This document shows positions 12,201 through 25,393 of a stretch of 64,000 nt of DNA, piece by piece. A program made the position numbers and the translations under genes. The DNA comes from Talinum fruticosum (taxonomy: Eukaryota > Streptophyta > Magnoliopsida > Caryophyllales > Talinaceae): positions 1,240,001 through 1,304,000 of the forward strand of contig JAITYX010000022.1 of NCBI GenBank assembly GCA_021018815.1, read 5' to 3'. A model generated the notes under the pieces. The model made no database searches, was not told the origin of the DNA, and was given only the letters and a program-made list of their open reading frames with translations. Position 1 is the stretch's first letter, and the number at the start of each line of letters is the position of its first letter.

Positions 12201-15200
12201 TTTATTTAAATTTAATACTAATAAAGATGTAATAGCAAGTATCTCAATAATAGTAACAGTATAATATAATTGTAAACCATTATAATAATATAGTCACTTA
12301 AAAATAATTTTCGAACAATTACGATATCCTGAGTTATTTTTTGTCATATATATGTTGTATTATTTCAATTCATTTATGCTACAATAATTTTCTATCAACT
12401 GTTTCACATGTTACAATAATAAATTTTATCTTAAATTTTTTAAATGATAAACTCATTGACTAATTATAACGTGCATGAAACACCTACACCTAAATGATCA
12501 TTTTTAAACACTAATTTTTTTTTTGGTAATTAGAGAGCTACCAATTTCTTTAAGCTAAATTTAATATATTTTCTTAAATCTATCTTCCATTCTACATGAT
12601 AAGACAATTATTATATCCATAAGAGCTTTCTCTAAATTTCTTTGCAAGAAACTGTTGCAACTTTTCTGCTTGTTCATACGTCAAAGGAGAAAACAATTGC
12701 AATAATAGATGATCCACAAAGTCATGAGTAGATGATAAAAAAGAACCATCAACCAAAGACCTGATAAAATTGGCCTGGCCTATAATTTATATCTAACTCG
12801 ATAATTTGAAGTTGATTTAAAATTGAATTTAATCCAAATTGAATCTAATTTGAATATTTTTTCAAACTTATTTTTCTTTACAACATAATCTTATTGGACC
12901 AAAAATTAAATAATTTTAGATGAACATAATTTAAAAATACCTAAACTTAAAATTTATTGACCCTAATATAACTCAATATGAAGTTAGCACCGAACCAAAA
13001 CTGAACTAAGTGACCCGGTTACAACTCACCCATGGCAGGATACTAGTTCATATTTAATAAAAAAATTGTTTGATTTGATGCAGCACGAGCATTAAATTCA
13101 GTATTGCAGCAATGGGCAAAGCCTGCAGACACCACAGTGTGGAATACAACGGGAGATCCTTGTTCTGGATTGGCCCTTGACAATTCTATCTCCATTGATG
13201 ATACGCGGTATAACCCTTTCATCAAATGTGATTGTAGTTATGATGGCAACACTACTTGCCATATTACTGCTTTGTAAGTATCTTTATTCCTTTACCCCAA
13301 CTCTTCAAAATTGCGAGGGTGTTGCATGGATAGTATTAGTTACCTCAACTGGTAAAGTTTTAGGGTGAATCGAACATGTGGGTTCACCTTCCATGTGTGA
13401 ATGGAGTTTGGTTTTTGGTTGTACAGGCGAGTCATTGACCATGTGCTAGTTTGCAAAGTCTAGTTAAGGCCACATACATTTCACCTTTCTTATCCAACCT
13501 TTTGTTGGACCTTCATTAGAGGCACAAGGGTCATGTTTTAGTACAGCTCTGATTTAGCTATTGGTTTTACTTAGTATTATGATGAAATTTGAATCATTTT
13601 CAATGTAATATGTAGACTCAGATATTATGTGGTTTAGGTTTTTGCTCTTTTTATGGGGACATCATGGCTTTGTTCTGTTGTGTTGTCTAGTGATTTAATC
13701 GATTGCTAGAGCTGTGCTGATTCATTATCCAGATATCAACTAATTCAAAACTATTGTATCAACAAATCATTTATAAATAATGTAGAAAGGAATGCCTTTT
13801 AATATGAATTTTCTAAGACATTACAAGAATACATAGATACATGAAGACAAAAGATCCTTTGAAGAATATGATTCCTTGTTACGATTATGGGACATGATTC
13901 TTGGCACTTCTGCTAAGTCATATCTTCTTGAAAACTAAACATGCAGTGTCTTCGAGAAGATAGCCTCATTCTCTTACGGTTTAACTTTCATTATGGAGAG
14001 ATTTGCATTGGTACCTAAAAAATGGAGACAAGGTTTTTGGCACTTAAGAGTGCTTTGTGCTCCTACTCATTGAAGATAAGTTTGCGGACTGAAGTGTGGA
14101 TTATAAACTTAAATCTTACATCAACAAAAACGATTTAGATGTTGCCATTTGAAGTGTATTACCTCTTTTTCATGGCTAGCCTATCTCTTTGGGCAGTGGT
14201 AGTGCATGATTCATATGTTGTATGTCCCAGTGTCTAAATGAGTTTTTTCTTTTCGAATTCATGATCGTTGAAGTTTACAAGATATCTCAACTGACGAAGT
14301 TTATAGTAACCACTGTCAAGTGAAAAATTATAGCACAGAAACTAAGTGCAAATATCAGCTTTGCTGCTCTTCTCAACCCTTGCAAAAAGGTTGGCAGAAA
14401 GCTGATTTGATTTGGTATATGTCATTAAGAATGAATAGCTGCTTACCTTTTCTGTTACTGTGCATATGTCATTCTGAGAATTGTAAATCTTTTTATCCTG
14501 GATACTGTTTTTTTGTCTCGTCTTCATGCTCTTTTATTAATGGATTCTGAAAATAAGTGATGTTGATTTTTAACAGGAAGGTTTATGCGATTGATGCTAT
14601 AGGTGTGATACCAGATGAGCTTTGGAATTTGGTTTACCTCACCAATTTGTATGTTATACTACTTTCAGTTTTTCATCTGAAATTTGTAACTCATTTTTAT
14701 CATGCTAAAGTCCGGCACTGGGTCTGGTAGACAACAAATGAGTTGGCCAGCTCATGCCCATCATGAATGGTCCAGCCCTGCCTGTTGATTGACCTGGTAT
14801 AGATGACCTGAGACAGGTTCATGTGGTTGTGGTTCAATGACTCAGCTTGTTTTATCTCAAGCACAGCCCCACATGACCAGCACCCAAGACTTGGCAAGCT
14901 TGGACCTGGATTTTTCTCGTTTGGGCAGAGCAGAGCTGACCTTGGCCCTGCCTGACCTGTCCATTAGTTACCAGTAACTGGGTTTTCACACAAAGCCAGA
15001 CTGCTGGACCATCAAGACAAAGTTGTAAAGATAACTCCTTTAAATTTTTTATTGTTTGTTAATCTGTGAAATCTTCATGCCATGCAGGAGAATTGGGCAG
15101 AACTTCTTGTCAGGCCCTATATCATCAGGCATTGGCAATCTAACACGTATGCAATGGCTGTATGTATATCAAACCTTGCTTTAATATTTGTGTTATGCCA

Positions 15201-18200
15201 ATAATGATTCAGATAAGTATTACTTTAGTGTTTATTATTTTCACTTTGAAATTAAGGGACTTTGGTATCAATGCATTGAATGGGTCACTCCCGAGAGAAC
15301 TTGGGCAACTGACTGATCTGCGATCACTGTGAGTTTTGAGTTTCCTATATGCTAATATTTTTTTGCTTCTGTTTTAAATTTTGGATGGTAAAAATCTGTA
15401 TCCATAGAATATCCGGTGCATTTTTGCCCCCCCAAAAAAAAAGAAGCTTGCCATCTTGGTGTTTTTCATATGTTGAGAGTTTTTTCACTCTTAACTTGTT
15501 GATCTGTCTTTAACATACTACGAATTTGTAGAGGTCTTGCAGCAAACAATTTCTCTGGCCCCCTACCATCTGAGATGGGAAATCTAAGGAGATTGGAACA
15601 ACTGTAAGTCCTAATGTCTTGCTGATACTATCTAGCTTTTCCCCATGAATTGATGCACAATGGTGTTTGACTCCTGCATTTTTGCACAGATACATAGATA
15701 GTTCTGGAGTTAGTGGTCCGATCCCTTCATCATTTGCAAATTTGCAAAACCTGCAGCAATTGTAAGAGCTCAACAAATATTCTCTTAGAGAAGTTTGTTG
15801 CTGAAGCTTCTTCTTCAACTATTTACAAAGTACTATGTTTTGTATTTGACCTTCTGACTCTTCAGGTGGGCATCGGACACTGAACTAACAGGATCAATAC
15901 CTGAGTTTATAGGGAACTGGAGCCAGCTTCAAGTCCTGTAAGCGTTTCATAAATGGACAAAATCCATATATTCAAATTGCTTTGTCCTTTCTCTTCCTCT
16001 GTCAATCCTGTTGTTTTAGCTTGATGATGCTTTGGATTCTTACTCCAAATACAGGAGGCTTGAGGGAAATGCATTTGTGGGACCAATACCATTCGCACTT
16101 TCTACTCTAACCTCCTTAACAGAATTGTGAGTTGCATCTCTCTCTAGCACTCCCGTGACACAAGTGTGTGTGGTTTGCGCAAGAAATTGAGAATCTCCTT
16201 ATTTCAGAATAATTTCAGAGATTAACTTCTTAGTTGTATATGGTGGCCAGGAGGATAAGTGGCTTGTCGAATGGCAGCTTTTCACTGGATTTTGTGACCA
16301 ATTTGACATCCTTGCAGTTCTTGTAAGGCAACCTGATTCTTCAACTCTTATTTCCAAATTCCGTGTCATTCTGACTAATCTAGAGCTTTTTGCTATCCTC
16401 TGCAGAACTTTGAGGAACAACAACATAACAGGATCCATACCGAGTGGTGTAGGACAACTCCAAAGTTTGACTCAGCTGTAAGTTGTATGATAATGATATT
16501 TCTGGAAGATCCCCTTGCTGTGTAAAGTTCTAGTAACATCTCAATTAGCTGGTCATAGAACTGGCAAGGGGCAAGATCGACCCATCTGTATTACCTGACC
16601 CGACAATGACAGCTAGAGACCCACACCCAAAATAAGGCTACCTAATCCTGACCCAAACATGAAATTAACCAATATGAGCCAAAATTTTCACTAATGCATT
16701 CTGACCCCATCAGAAATTAATCTAACCAGAAATCCTAGAACAACCTATTTTCAAGTTTGGTTGTATTCAACAAAAGAATGTTTATTTTCTTGAAGTAAGC
16801 AGTTTTCGGCAAACAGTGTGTTTTTCAGATAGTTAATTCCAGGAAAGATTGTAAAGTGAGAAGTTGTAGTTGGTGGTAATTGCTGCATATAATGAATCCT
16901 TGCTCAGCTGCTGTGAAGTATGAAAACTTGGTCTGTGGCTGCTGATGACTGACAGCACATCATTTCTTTCATTTTTGTCCTTTTGTTTTGTCTGCATTTA
17001 GTTCTTACCAAGGAAATTGAACTTTCATCAGGGATCTGAGCTTCAACAACATAACAGGTCAAATTCCTAGCTCACTGTTCAATCTTGGTTCCCTTTCTCA
17101 CTTGTGAGTAATCCTGTTTTGCTTCTTATTTGCAAATGATAAGTTTGAGCTTTCTGGCTGTGGATCATTCCTACTGAAGCTGATGAAGGTTCATTCAAGA
17201 AGTTTAATGACGAAAGGATTGTGTCTTTTTGTATAGGTTTCTTGGAAATAATAGGCTAAATAGTAGCTTGCCGACTCAGAAAAGTCCTTCTCTTCTTAAT
17301 ATGTAAGTCCTACAAGCTTGATTCATTACAAATTTATACGTCAAAAACTCCTTGCTGATAAACCTGGTGATTTGTTTTATATCTGAACTGCTGAAAAGTT
17401 AGTTCTGGGCAATATTTTCAGGTATGCCTCATCCCACCCACCTTACCTAGGCAGGACTCCTAGGGCCTGGATTCGGATTTTGAGGGCATTTTTCCCAAAC
17501 TTAGGCCTGATTTTACAATTACTAATGACGACAACAATGCCCAATGTGATCTCCCATCTGTTGGAAAATCTGGGGAGCCCAAATGTATATAGCCTTAGCC
17601 ATTATTTTTAATAGAATCTAGAAAATAGGCTTTCACTTGGACTATGTTTTTGCTACGGGACTATTTTTCAAATTTATATGGTTTACGCAATTTTTGGTTT
17701 CTGTCCTAAAATGTAGAACATTGCTTGTGTCATATGTATGGAGCTTGTGTCATATGTATGGATAACTACTCCAGTCAAGGTACCATAACCAATCAACAGG
17801 AGATTGTTAGTTTTGTCAAGCATACTGAAGTGTTCGAGGTTGAAATCGTCAATATTCTGGTTTTTGGTCTAATTTGTGGTGTTTTGTAGTCAGGTCTTGT
17901 ATCAGTGTCAAGGGTTGTTGGACATGGGTATTATTGAAAAATGAAGAGTGTAACAAAGTTCTAGATATGATAAAGTGCATGAACTTTCTTTTCTGTGAGA
18001 TCACATGCATGAATGGAAATTTTATAGCTTAATTGGAGGACAAGGTATCCCTGAAAGTGGTAGCTTGAGATACGGATGTAGAAATTATTTGTGCATTGCC
18101 CAAAGAATCAAAGAACAATGGATTGATTGGAATGGACTTTGGAACTAGAAGCTCCTGAAGTTGGAGGGCAAATATATTTGAGTTGCTTAAAAGAGAATGC

Positions 18201-21200
18201 AATGATGTTCTGAATGCTGCACTACAAAATTCCAGCATATCAAGAAATAAGAAAATACAAAATGAAGATAGCAGCAACAACAATGTTGTGGAGAGGATAT
18301 GACCCATATAGAAAATATAGAAAGGTCATATCAATGGAAGATAAGAATAAGATGAGGAAACAAGCAACCTTTGCAAGTGGGTGGTTGTATGAACTGTAAT
18401 TGTTAAGTGGACAAATGAGATGCTAAAAGACCATAGTTAATTTGCTGCTAACTTCATATTCTCTGTTCCTCCCTCCTTTTCTCCCTTTCCTTTTTTGAAA
18501 AGGCTAAAACAATGCACAACATTGACTGCTCTTATTATTACCTAAACAAAAACTTCGGTGGACAAAAATGGTATTATCAATTCTTTTATACAGATTAAAT
18601 TGAATTTTGGTACATTAATATGTACAATGTGCTTAGGGATGTTGCCATCTTTCCCTTTTTTTCTTCGGGGTGGGGGTGGGGGACACCCCTGTGCCCTGAC
18701 AATCCTATTACTGTTGTGGCCATAACCATCTGTATTATCTCAACGTGCAATTAATTAATTGTGCACCTTTGCCTGCAGAGATGTGTCTCACAATCAGTTA
18801 TCAGGAGTTTCCCTTCTTGGGTCAGTGGGCAGAATTTGCAACTGTATGTGTTCGGTTTCATTCGAGTTTATTTGAATTTGCCTTCTGTTCAATGTTTTAT
18901 TGGTAATTTAGTATGCTCTAATAATTGCAAATGCCACCTCCAAACATACATCACCCCCTGTTTCTGATTTTAGTCACCTGCGCATGCAGTAACTTCGTGG
19001 CAAATAATTTCTCTGTATCGGGATCAAACAGCAGGTGATGTCTCCTTTTTTATAACCAACAATATATGATGCAGCGATTGGTTAACTGAATATGCTTCTT
19101 CATTAATATGGTAAAGTAGAGACCTCAGTCTCTTGAGGCTACTTAGACTATTTTCCTGTTCGCAAAGGCATTGTTTTCTTCATTGTTGAACATTATCTGG
19201 TTGCTTTTCCCTTATCATGCATTTTCTTTTGTTTTTGTGCTGAAAAGTGATAACATTTGCTGGGATGAACGTTTCTAAACAAAAACATGAAAAACTTATG
19301 CTAGCAAAGCAGATCACTCCTGATATTCTCAATTGTACCCAATCTACTGTGGACCATTTGTATCTGCATTGTGTGTACCTTGTGGACTTTATATCTCCAT
19401 TCTGCAACCTGGAGCCTGGATTTCTGTCTGACTGATCCTCAATGATTACATTTGTCCTTCTGCTTTTGTTTCCTTAGGAATATTGTTTGAGTGACATCAT
19501 GTCAATCTTTCAGCGGTCTAATATACAATCTTCATAATTATGCATTGGTCCTTGATAGAGCTGTCAAGATGGCCAATAAACTTGGCACTGTCTCCAATTT
19601 GGCTCATTTGAGGTTGATTTGAGCCTGACTTGCAATATTAGCAGCCTAGCTCAATAATAATTTTTAAGCTTATTTGATTTATTAGGATGTCTCAGTTTTT
19701 GAGCTTATTGGTGAGTAACTTATTACGCTCCTAAGTAGCTTGCCAAATGTTTAGCTGTACTTAGAAAGGAAAATTATGATATTACAAAGTGTGGGAATCG
19801 AACATTGTCCAGAGAATCAGCGTATGGAATCTAAAAGGATCATTTTGGTTGCAGATCTTTGCCCGCAGGATTGAATTGCGTGCAGAATGGATTCCCTTGC
19901 AACAACGGTTTAGGACGCTGTAAGTACATCTTAAAGCTTTCCTTCACCTTGATTTATGCATTGCTGATTTTCTGCAGGAAGAGGTATATTTCCTTGTCTG
20001 ATGTCTAGAGTTAGGTTATAATTATCACCTCAGCTAGGATGTTATGCCACTTTAGTGAGAATTCACATGGTATCTCTTATGCTGGTAAATTGTCTACCTT
20101 CTAGCATTGGTTTTGAACACTTCATGTGTGTACTTGGAATAAACTCTTGTATGATGTCATAAATGCCCTAGGAGAAGCTATTTTGCTTGTGATGTGTTTA
20201 CACTTTACACCCCGATATTGATCCTTTTGTTTTCGACAAGACACTTAAAAAACAATGTCCAATTTTTTAATCATAAATAAGCCTTTCTGGAAGAAGTATT
20301 CAGAGAAATGGGTATCAAAATATTAGAAATGGGTGCTTTGCAAAAATATTTTAATGCCACCAATGCTTTCCAAGTGTTAGTCTGATTGTAATGGACCCGA
20401 CTGGTTCATCATACTGAATTTTGGCTGAGTTTTGGAGGATCTTGACCTTAGGTTGTCATTTTGCACCTCGATTGGATTTCAGATAATTCCAATCTGGAAA
20501 GTCCTTTTCAACTTCAGCCTGATAAGTGTATTTAAGAAGTGCTTTGTACATGACAGCTGAAGTGAATTAAGATTGTCAATATCTTGGTAGAATTGTATTT
20601 CTGTTTGTATTAATCCTTTGTGATCATTTTTTGTTCAGATTCCGACTTTGCGATTAATGCTGGTGGTCCCCAGATCAGATCATCCAATCAAGTCGTATAT
20701 GAAAGTGATAATGAAGCCCTTGGCCCTGCCAATTATTTTGTGTCTGACACAGACAGATGGGCTGTCAGTAATGTAGGATTGTTCACCTCCAACAGCAATG
20801 TGTCGTATATATCTAACTCTCCACGCCAGTTTACAAGTCTAGACTCTGAGCTGTTCCAAACAGCTAGGCTTTCTGCTGGATCTCTGCGGTACTATGGACT
20901 GGGCCTTCAGAATGGTAATTACAGCATTCTCCTCCAATTTGCAGAGATACAAATTGAAAATGGTCAAACATGGAGAAGTCTTGGAAGGCGAGTTTTTGAT
21001 ATTTATATCCAGGTAATACTGGGATCATAGATTATTCACTTCATCTTAACGTTATCAGATGAATAAGGCATATGTGATGTGAATATATTAGTCCTCTTAG
21101 CAAAACTATGTGATGGTAGATCTAGCAAATGGGTCTTCTAGTCCATTTAATCTTGGATTGAATTAAAACCGCATGTTGATGAATACCAGAGTTGGGTAAA

Positions 21201-24200
21201 AAATAGATAATGTCGTTCTAGATTCCTATCATATCCAAGTTTCGCGTCAGTTTGTCCACTAGATTTGTCAATAAAATGCAACATTGATCAAGCAAATCTG
21301 GGTTGGCTCGTTTCAAGTCTAGTGAATTTAAATTCTGGTCAGCCAGTTGCATTATTTTGGGTCTCAATTGGGTATATTTTCAACTTTTTTTTTGGGGGGT
21401 AATGAGTGTATGTCAATTTTCCCATGTCTATGTGATATGCCATCTGCAGTCATTGTAACCATTTGTAATAAAACTATTCTTCTTTGTTGGACCACATTGG
21501 TGCATTGAAACTCCAACTGATATTGAGAGCCTATTTTCTAATCCTTGTATTCATCTGGATTCTTTTCCTTACTGTGTTCATGGTTCTTTAATTGAGCATT
21601 ACATGGGGAAAAGAAAAACCCTCATGATTTTCTCGTATTGTTTCTTTCAAACAGGCGCCAACTTTGTGGGAATCAGATTGTTGTTCATCATACCTATCAT
21701 GTCTAGTTATAAAGATTGCTGCCTGAAGTTATCTTCTTTTTTTTTTTTTCCTGGTTGATTGTGTTGGATGTAGATCAATGTTGTTTTCACAGCTTGCTGC
21801 TGCTTTTGATCTCACTTTTTGATGCTTTTGACTAGGGCAATCGCGTGGAAAGAGATTTTAACGTACGGAACCGGGCAGGAGGACAGTCATATAGACCGGT
21901 TCAGAGAAATTATACTGCTAATGTGACAGCAAACTTCCTTGAAATACATCTTTTCTGGGCCGGAAAAGGAACATGCTGCATACCTAACCAAGGAACATAC
22001 GGACCTTTGATATCAGCTATCAGTGTTACCCCACGTAAGATGACATGAACTTTGTTGAAGTGTGCTTTTTCTCCGTAGTTTGCCTTTATGAACAAACAAT
22101 TATCGACCTGTTCTGCAGTGTTTCAACCGAGGCCTATAAGCTCAACAAATTCGAAAAAGACCGCTGTGATCGTGGGAGTCATTGTGCCGGTTGTAGTTCT
22201 TGGCCTTCTCTTATTGGCTGCATGTTGGTTTGTTAAAAGAAGGAAGAGAGCTCATGCAGCAGAAGATGGTATGCCTTGTAGAATATGAAATGGCTGTAAA
22301 TTTCAGATGTCATATGTTTTTGTTGATTGTATTTTGTAAATATTTTCTCTGGGCCCTAGAGAGTGGGACTCTTGGAGGATTGGGTAATGATCCTGCCCAG
22401 CCAATTGGAAGGGCAGAGTCAGGTTGGGCCTTTCATTTGTTAGTGCCTCCCCACCCCCCACCCCCGAAAAAAAAAAAGGAAATTATGACTTCCAAGACTC
22501 TAATTCAGAAGTCCTGCATATGAAGCACACCAGGTGTATTGAGCCATAAGGCTCCTCAGCAAACGTCGATTGCTAATAAACATTAAATTTCCAACTTGTC
22601 AACAGTACATTTCTTTGGCAACAAGATATCCTGAGAACAGTTTTTGTAAAATTAATGTGTTACTAGCTAAATATCTCAAGCATTTAAATACTCGTCTTTA
22701 TGAATTATGGTCTAACTCATGATGTATTTGAACTTGCAGAGCTCCTTGGGATCGATGCTAAGCCATACACTTTCAGTTATGCTGAACTGAGGACTGCTAC
22801 CGGAGATTTCAGCTCTTCGAATAAGCTCGGTGAAGGAGGTTTTGGAGCTGTCTATAAGGTAATTCAAGTCACTGTTGTAACTTGTGCTTTGCCTTTCTCA
22901 ATAACAATTGATCATTGTATCTTTCATGTCATTTGATTTGTAACACATCCAATTCTTGTAAATTATCTGTTGGTTTGCAATCTTGTGATTCTCTGAAATT
23001 TAATGTTCTGATCATCCATATGATTTACATAGATAAAGTTAAGCATGATTACTTGTCCACGGAATTAGCCCAGCTTGCCGTAGCTTTTCTTATTTCCTCA
23101 ATCATGTTGATGAGCAAGGAAGCCGAATAATTGGATTTCGTTTGGCTATCAGTGATCCATGATGATGTCTTTCCTGTGACCTATGTTACATGTACTTGGC
23201 TAATACCAACTGCCATCCAATATGAGTACACCGCACGTGTCCAAGTGTCATAATTTGCCTTCAAATTTTGTATGCCCTACATGGAAGCATCCAAGGATAA
23301 TATATTCATGTCCCAGACTCATTATTAATGCAAACACTCACTAGCTCTTTGATCGCATTCGTAGGCTAAGTGATCCAAAGCCTTGTCATAATTAGTGATT
23401 CATGCTTCTGGAAACTACTGTGAATTAATAATGAGTAAACTGCATAGAGATCTATGCACCAGGAAGGGATGAGAGTCTCTCTTTCGCCCAGATGAATCCC
23501 AAATAGTTTGATAATATTCCTTGTTTTAGACTCTTGGAGTACATTTTGAGGGATGCTTCTTTTGCTCCTCCAATCATTCTGCAACTTAGCTCCCCTCTCA
23601 CCTAATACCTATAATTGCAGGGAACATTGAATGACGGAAGACTGGTTGCAGTGAAACAACTGTCCGTAGCTTCTCACCAAGGGAAGAGCCAATTTATAGC
23701 AGAAATAGCTACTATATCTGCTGTGCAACATCGAAACCTGGTGAAGCTACATGGATGTTGCCTTGATGGGGAAAAACGTTTGCTTGTTTATGAATACTTG
23801 GAAAATAAGAGTCTTGACCAAGCTTTATTTGGTATGACCATTATTTCCCTTTATAAGACCAAATAGAGAATACGCCACGGGATGTTTTTGTTTCACCGTC
23901 CTTGATTTTTTTATCTACTGAACAGGAGAAAGTAATCTGAAACTTAACTGGGCTCAACGTTTTGAGATTTGTCTGGGAGTTGCAAAAGGCCTTGCTTATC
24001 TTCATGAAGAATCACGACTTCGAATTGTACACCGGGATGTTAAAGCCAGTAATATTCTGCTGGATTCTGATCTCAACCCCAAAATATCAGATTTCGGGTT
24101 GGCCAAACTGTATGATGACAAAAAGACTCACATAAGCACTCGTGTTGCTGGGACAATGTAAGTTCTACATAGAGACAAGACATTTTACTTCTCATTCTTA

Positions 24201-25393
24201 TTTTTTCCAATTTCTGTTGGAGATGATCGATTGTGGTTTAGTTTTGACATAAGTAGTTTTTGATCTTGTTAACACTGGGTCGGATATCTTATGTTTTTCT
24301 TCTTGTTACTTTGGTTTTCCTTCTTGTAGTGGGTACCTTGCTCCAGAGTATGCCATGCGTGGCCACCTGACAGAGAAGGTTGACGTGTTTGGTTTTGGAG
24401 TTGTCGCTCTAGAAATTGTGAGTGGAAGATCCAACTCTGATACCAGCTTGGAGAAAGATATGGTTTATCTTCTTGAATGGGTATGTACTTGTACCTACAA
24501 ACTCACAAGCAATTAAATAAACAGGATAATCATTTCTATCTCTGTCAACTCCATCTCATAATTTTTGCAATGCATATTCTTCTTCTCGATCTTCGATTCT
24601 CCCACTTTGTTTCATTTCATCTAAAATGTGGGGGAAAAATTAATATGGAATCTGAACTGCAAAGAAAGTTTGTAAGTCTGAAAATGTTTTATTAAATCTG
24701 TATCAATCAAAAATAATACTATTTGTTCAAAAAATGGAAAATTATGTTAAAAAACGAAATGAGTACAGTTCCTGCTGAGATGGGTCCTAAGAAGATTTAC
24801 TCAAACTTGCCCCTGACAAGTAGGTAGTTGTTTCAGATAGATGACGTATAAAGATGACATTGTCATATCTAAATATGTATTTATAAGTCTTGAAGAGGAC
24901 ATGACCATTGAGGAAAAGCTGAATTCATCTCCACAATTCTGAATTGGATCAAGCCTCCACCTTGACAATTAATGTTGCCCATAACAAAACTCTTTTTCCA
25001 CTGCTCATATAGGCATGGCAACTCCATGAGAACAACCAAGATGTGAAACTAGTGGATAGAAGACTATCAGAGTTCAACGAGGAAGAGGTGAAGAGAGTAA
25101 TAAGGGTAGCTCTTCTGTGCACTCAGACAGCCCCAGCTCAACGCCCAACAATGTACAGGGTGTTGGGTATGCTTGCTGGGGACATTGAGATTGGAACCGC
25201 CATATCGAAGCCAACATACTTGGCTGATTGGACTTTTGATGACACCAGCTTCATGACAAGTGAAGCATCTGAGATTTCAAGAGCCACGTTTTCTTCCACC
25301 AGTAAGAGCACGATCACCACACTGGCACAGAACTCGCCTTCAACGAATGTCACTGTGGCTATCAGTGCTGATGAAGAATCTCGGATGATTTAA
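9082..25393 (+). CDS. Gene A: LRR-malectin receptor-like kinase (LRR-VIII-2), with 1-nt deletion in exon 14
   Basis: Plasma-membrane receptor kinase of the At1g56130/At1g56140 type. Exons: 9082-9208, 13084-13273, 14577-14648, 15088-15159, 15257-15328, 15532-15603, 15690-15761, 15866-15937, 16055-16126, 16251-16322, 16406-16477, 17032-17103, 17237-17302, 18779(or 18781)-18843, 18990-19034, 19855-19919, 20639-21012, 21836-22034, 22119-22268, 22740-22858, 23621-23831, 23926-24157, 24330-24480, 25013-25393. All borders are GT-AG and phases agree, except that exon 14 is 65 nt against 66 in gene B. Using the AG 2 nt downstream (63 nt) restores a 1030-residue protein: signal peptide 1-29, cap, LRRs about 106-404, malectin about 426-616, TM about 632-654, kinase about 686-950. 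Kinase residues are intact: GEGGFG, Lys718, HRD Asp814, DFG 832-834. Without the shift, TGA at 19872-19874 ends it after 410 residues. Confidence 0.88.
9810..10085. repeat. Degenerate CGACCC/ACCCGA repeat tract in intron 1 of gene A
   Basis: Imperfect copies of ACCCGA, CGACCC, GAACC and AACCCAA fill the stretch. It is the reverse complement of the word family at 540-1275. Weaker versions occur near 26270-26530 and 62690-62790. Confidence 0.5.
10633..10905. mobile_element. Possible MITE in intron 1 of gene A
   Basis: The left end reads CTCTTTGGCAATCAG and the right end GTTGCCAAATACCTT, giving short inverted TTTGGCAA termini around an AT-rich non-coding interior with TTGGCTGATTA words. No clear target duplication was found. 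Confidence 0.35.
13084..13273 (+). other. Gene A exon 2: N-terminal cap of the ectodomain
   Basis: A 190-nt exon encoding ALNSVLQQW, the paired-Cys motif around GDPCSG, and [17 protein letters not shown], the cap typical of LRR-VIII-2 kinases. The NTT sequons suggest N-glycosylation. Gene B's matching exon has the same length. Confidence 0.88.
14577..19919 (+). other. Gene A exons 3-16: leucine-rich repeat block
   Basis: Exons 3-12 are ten successive 72-nt exons, each in the same phase and each encoding one 24-residue LRR of plant type (for example [20 protein letters not shown]). Exon 13 (66 nt), exon 14 (65 or 63 nt) and exon 15 (45 nt) continue the solenoid. Exon 16 (65 nt) encodes the SLPAGLNC-x6-PC capping segment. 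One LRR per exon makes repeat-level duplication or loss easy. Confidence 0.88.
17303..18778 (+). other. Gene A intron 13 (1.5 kb)
   Basis: Contains an imperfect 20-bp direct repeat with GCTTGTGTCATATGTATG at about 17723 and 17743, a G-rich stretch near 18666-18690, and no gene. It ends GCCTGCAG|AG, a tandem acceptor 2 nt apart. Confidence 0.75.
20639..22034 (+). other. Gene A exons 17-18: malectin-like domain
   Basis: Exon 17 (374 nt) and exon 18 (199 nt) encode [10 protein letters not shown] through [14 protein letters not shown]. The fold is the diglucose-binding malectin-like module that sits next to the membrane in this family. It keeps [20 protein letters not shown] and the Cys-Cys-Ile-Pro segment. 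The residue normally Cys in 'INCGG' (Cys in gene B) is Ala here. Confidence 0.85.
22119..25393 (+). other. Gene A exons 19-24: TM helix, RD kinase and C-tail
   Basis: Exon 19 encodes the TM helix ([20 protein letters not shown]) followed by basic KRRKR, placing the kinase in the cytosol. Exons 20-24 carry the Gly loop [36 protein letters not shown], the activation segment up to [12 protein letters not shown], and RPTM. The tail after the kinase is Ser/Thr-rich and ends at TAA 25391-25393. No kinase motif is missing. Confidence 0.88.

Larger units (their letters stand above)
9209..13083 (+). other. Gene A intron 1 (3.9 kb)
   Basis: Begins GTACTCTCT, with (CT)13 right at the donor, and ends TTTGATGCAG. 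It contains a C-rich-strand GGGTC-type degenerate tract (about 9810-10080), a poly-T run near 10422-10439, and a possible MITE with TTTGGCAA termini (about 10633-10905). No gene lies inside. Confidence 0.75.

Noticed and set aside
13177..13368. Reading the gene A cap exon in other frames as a separate small membrane protein
   Set aside because: It is a shadow of exon 2, whose correct frame gives the conserved [12 protein letters not shown] cap.
9082..25393. Calling gene A a plain pseudogene
   Set aside because: Only one lesion was found in 24 exons, the kinase motifs are all intact, and a 2-nt downstream AG restores the frame. Kept as a CDS with the lesion described.
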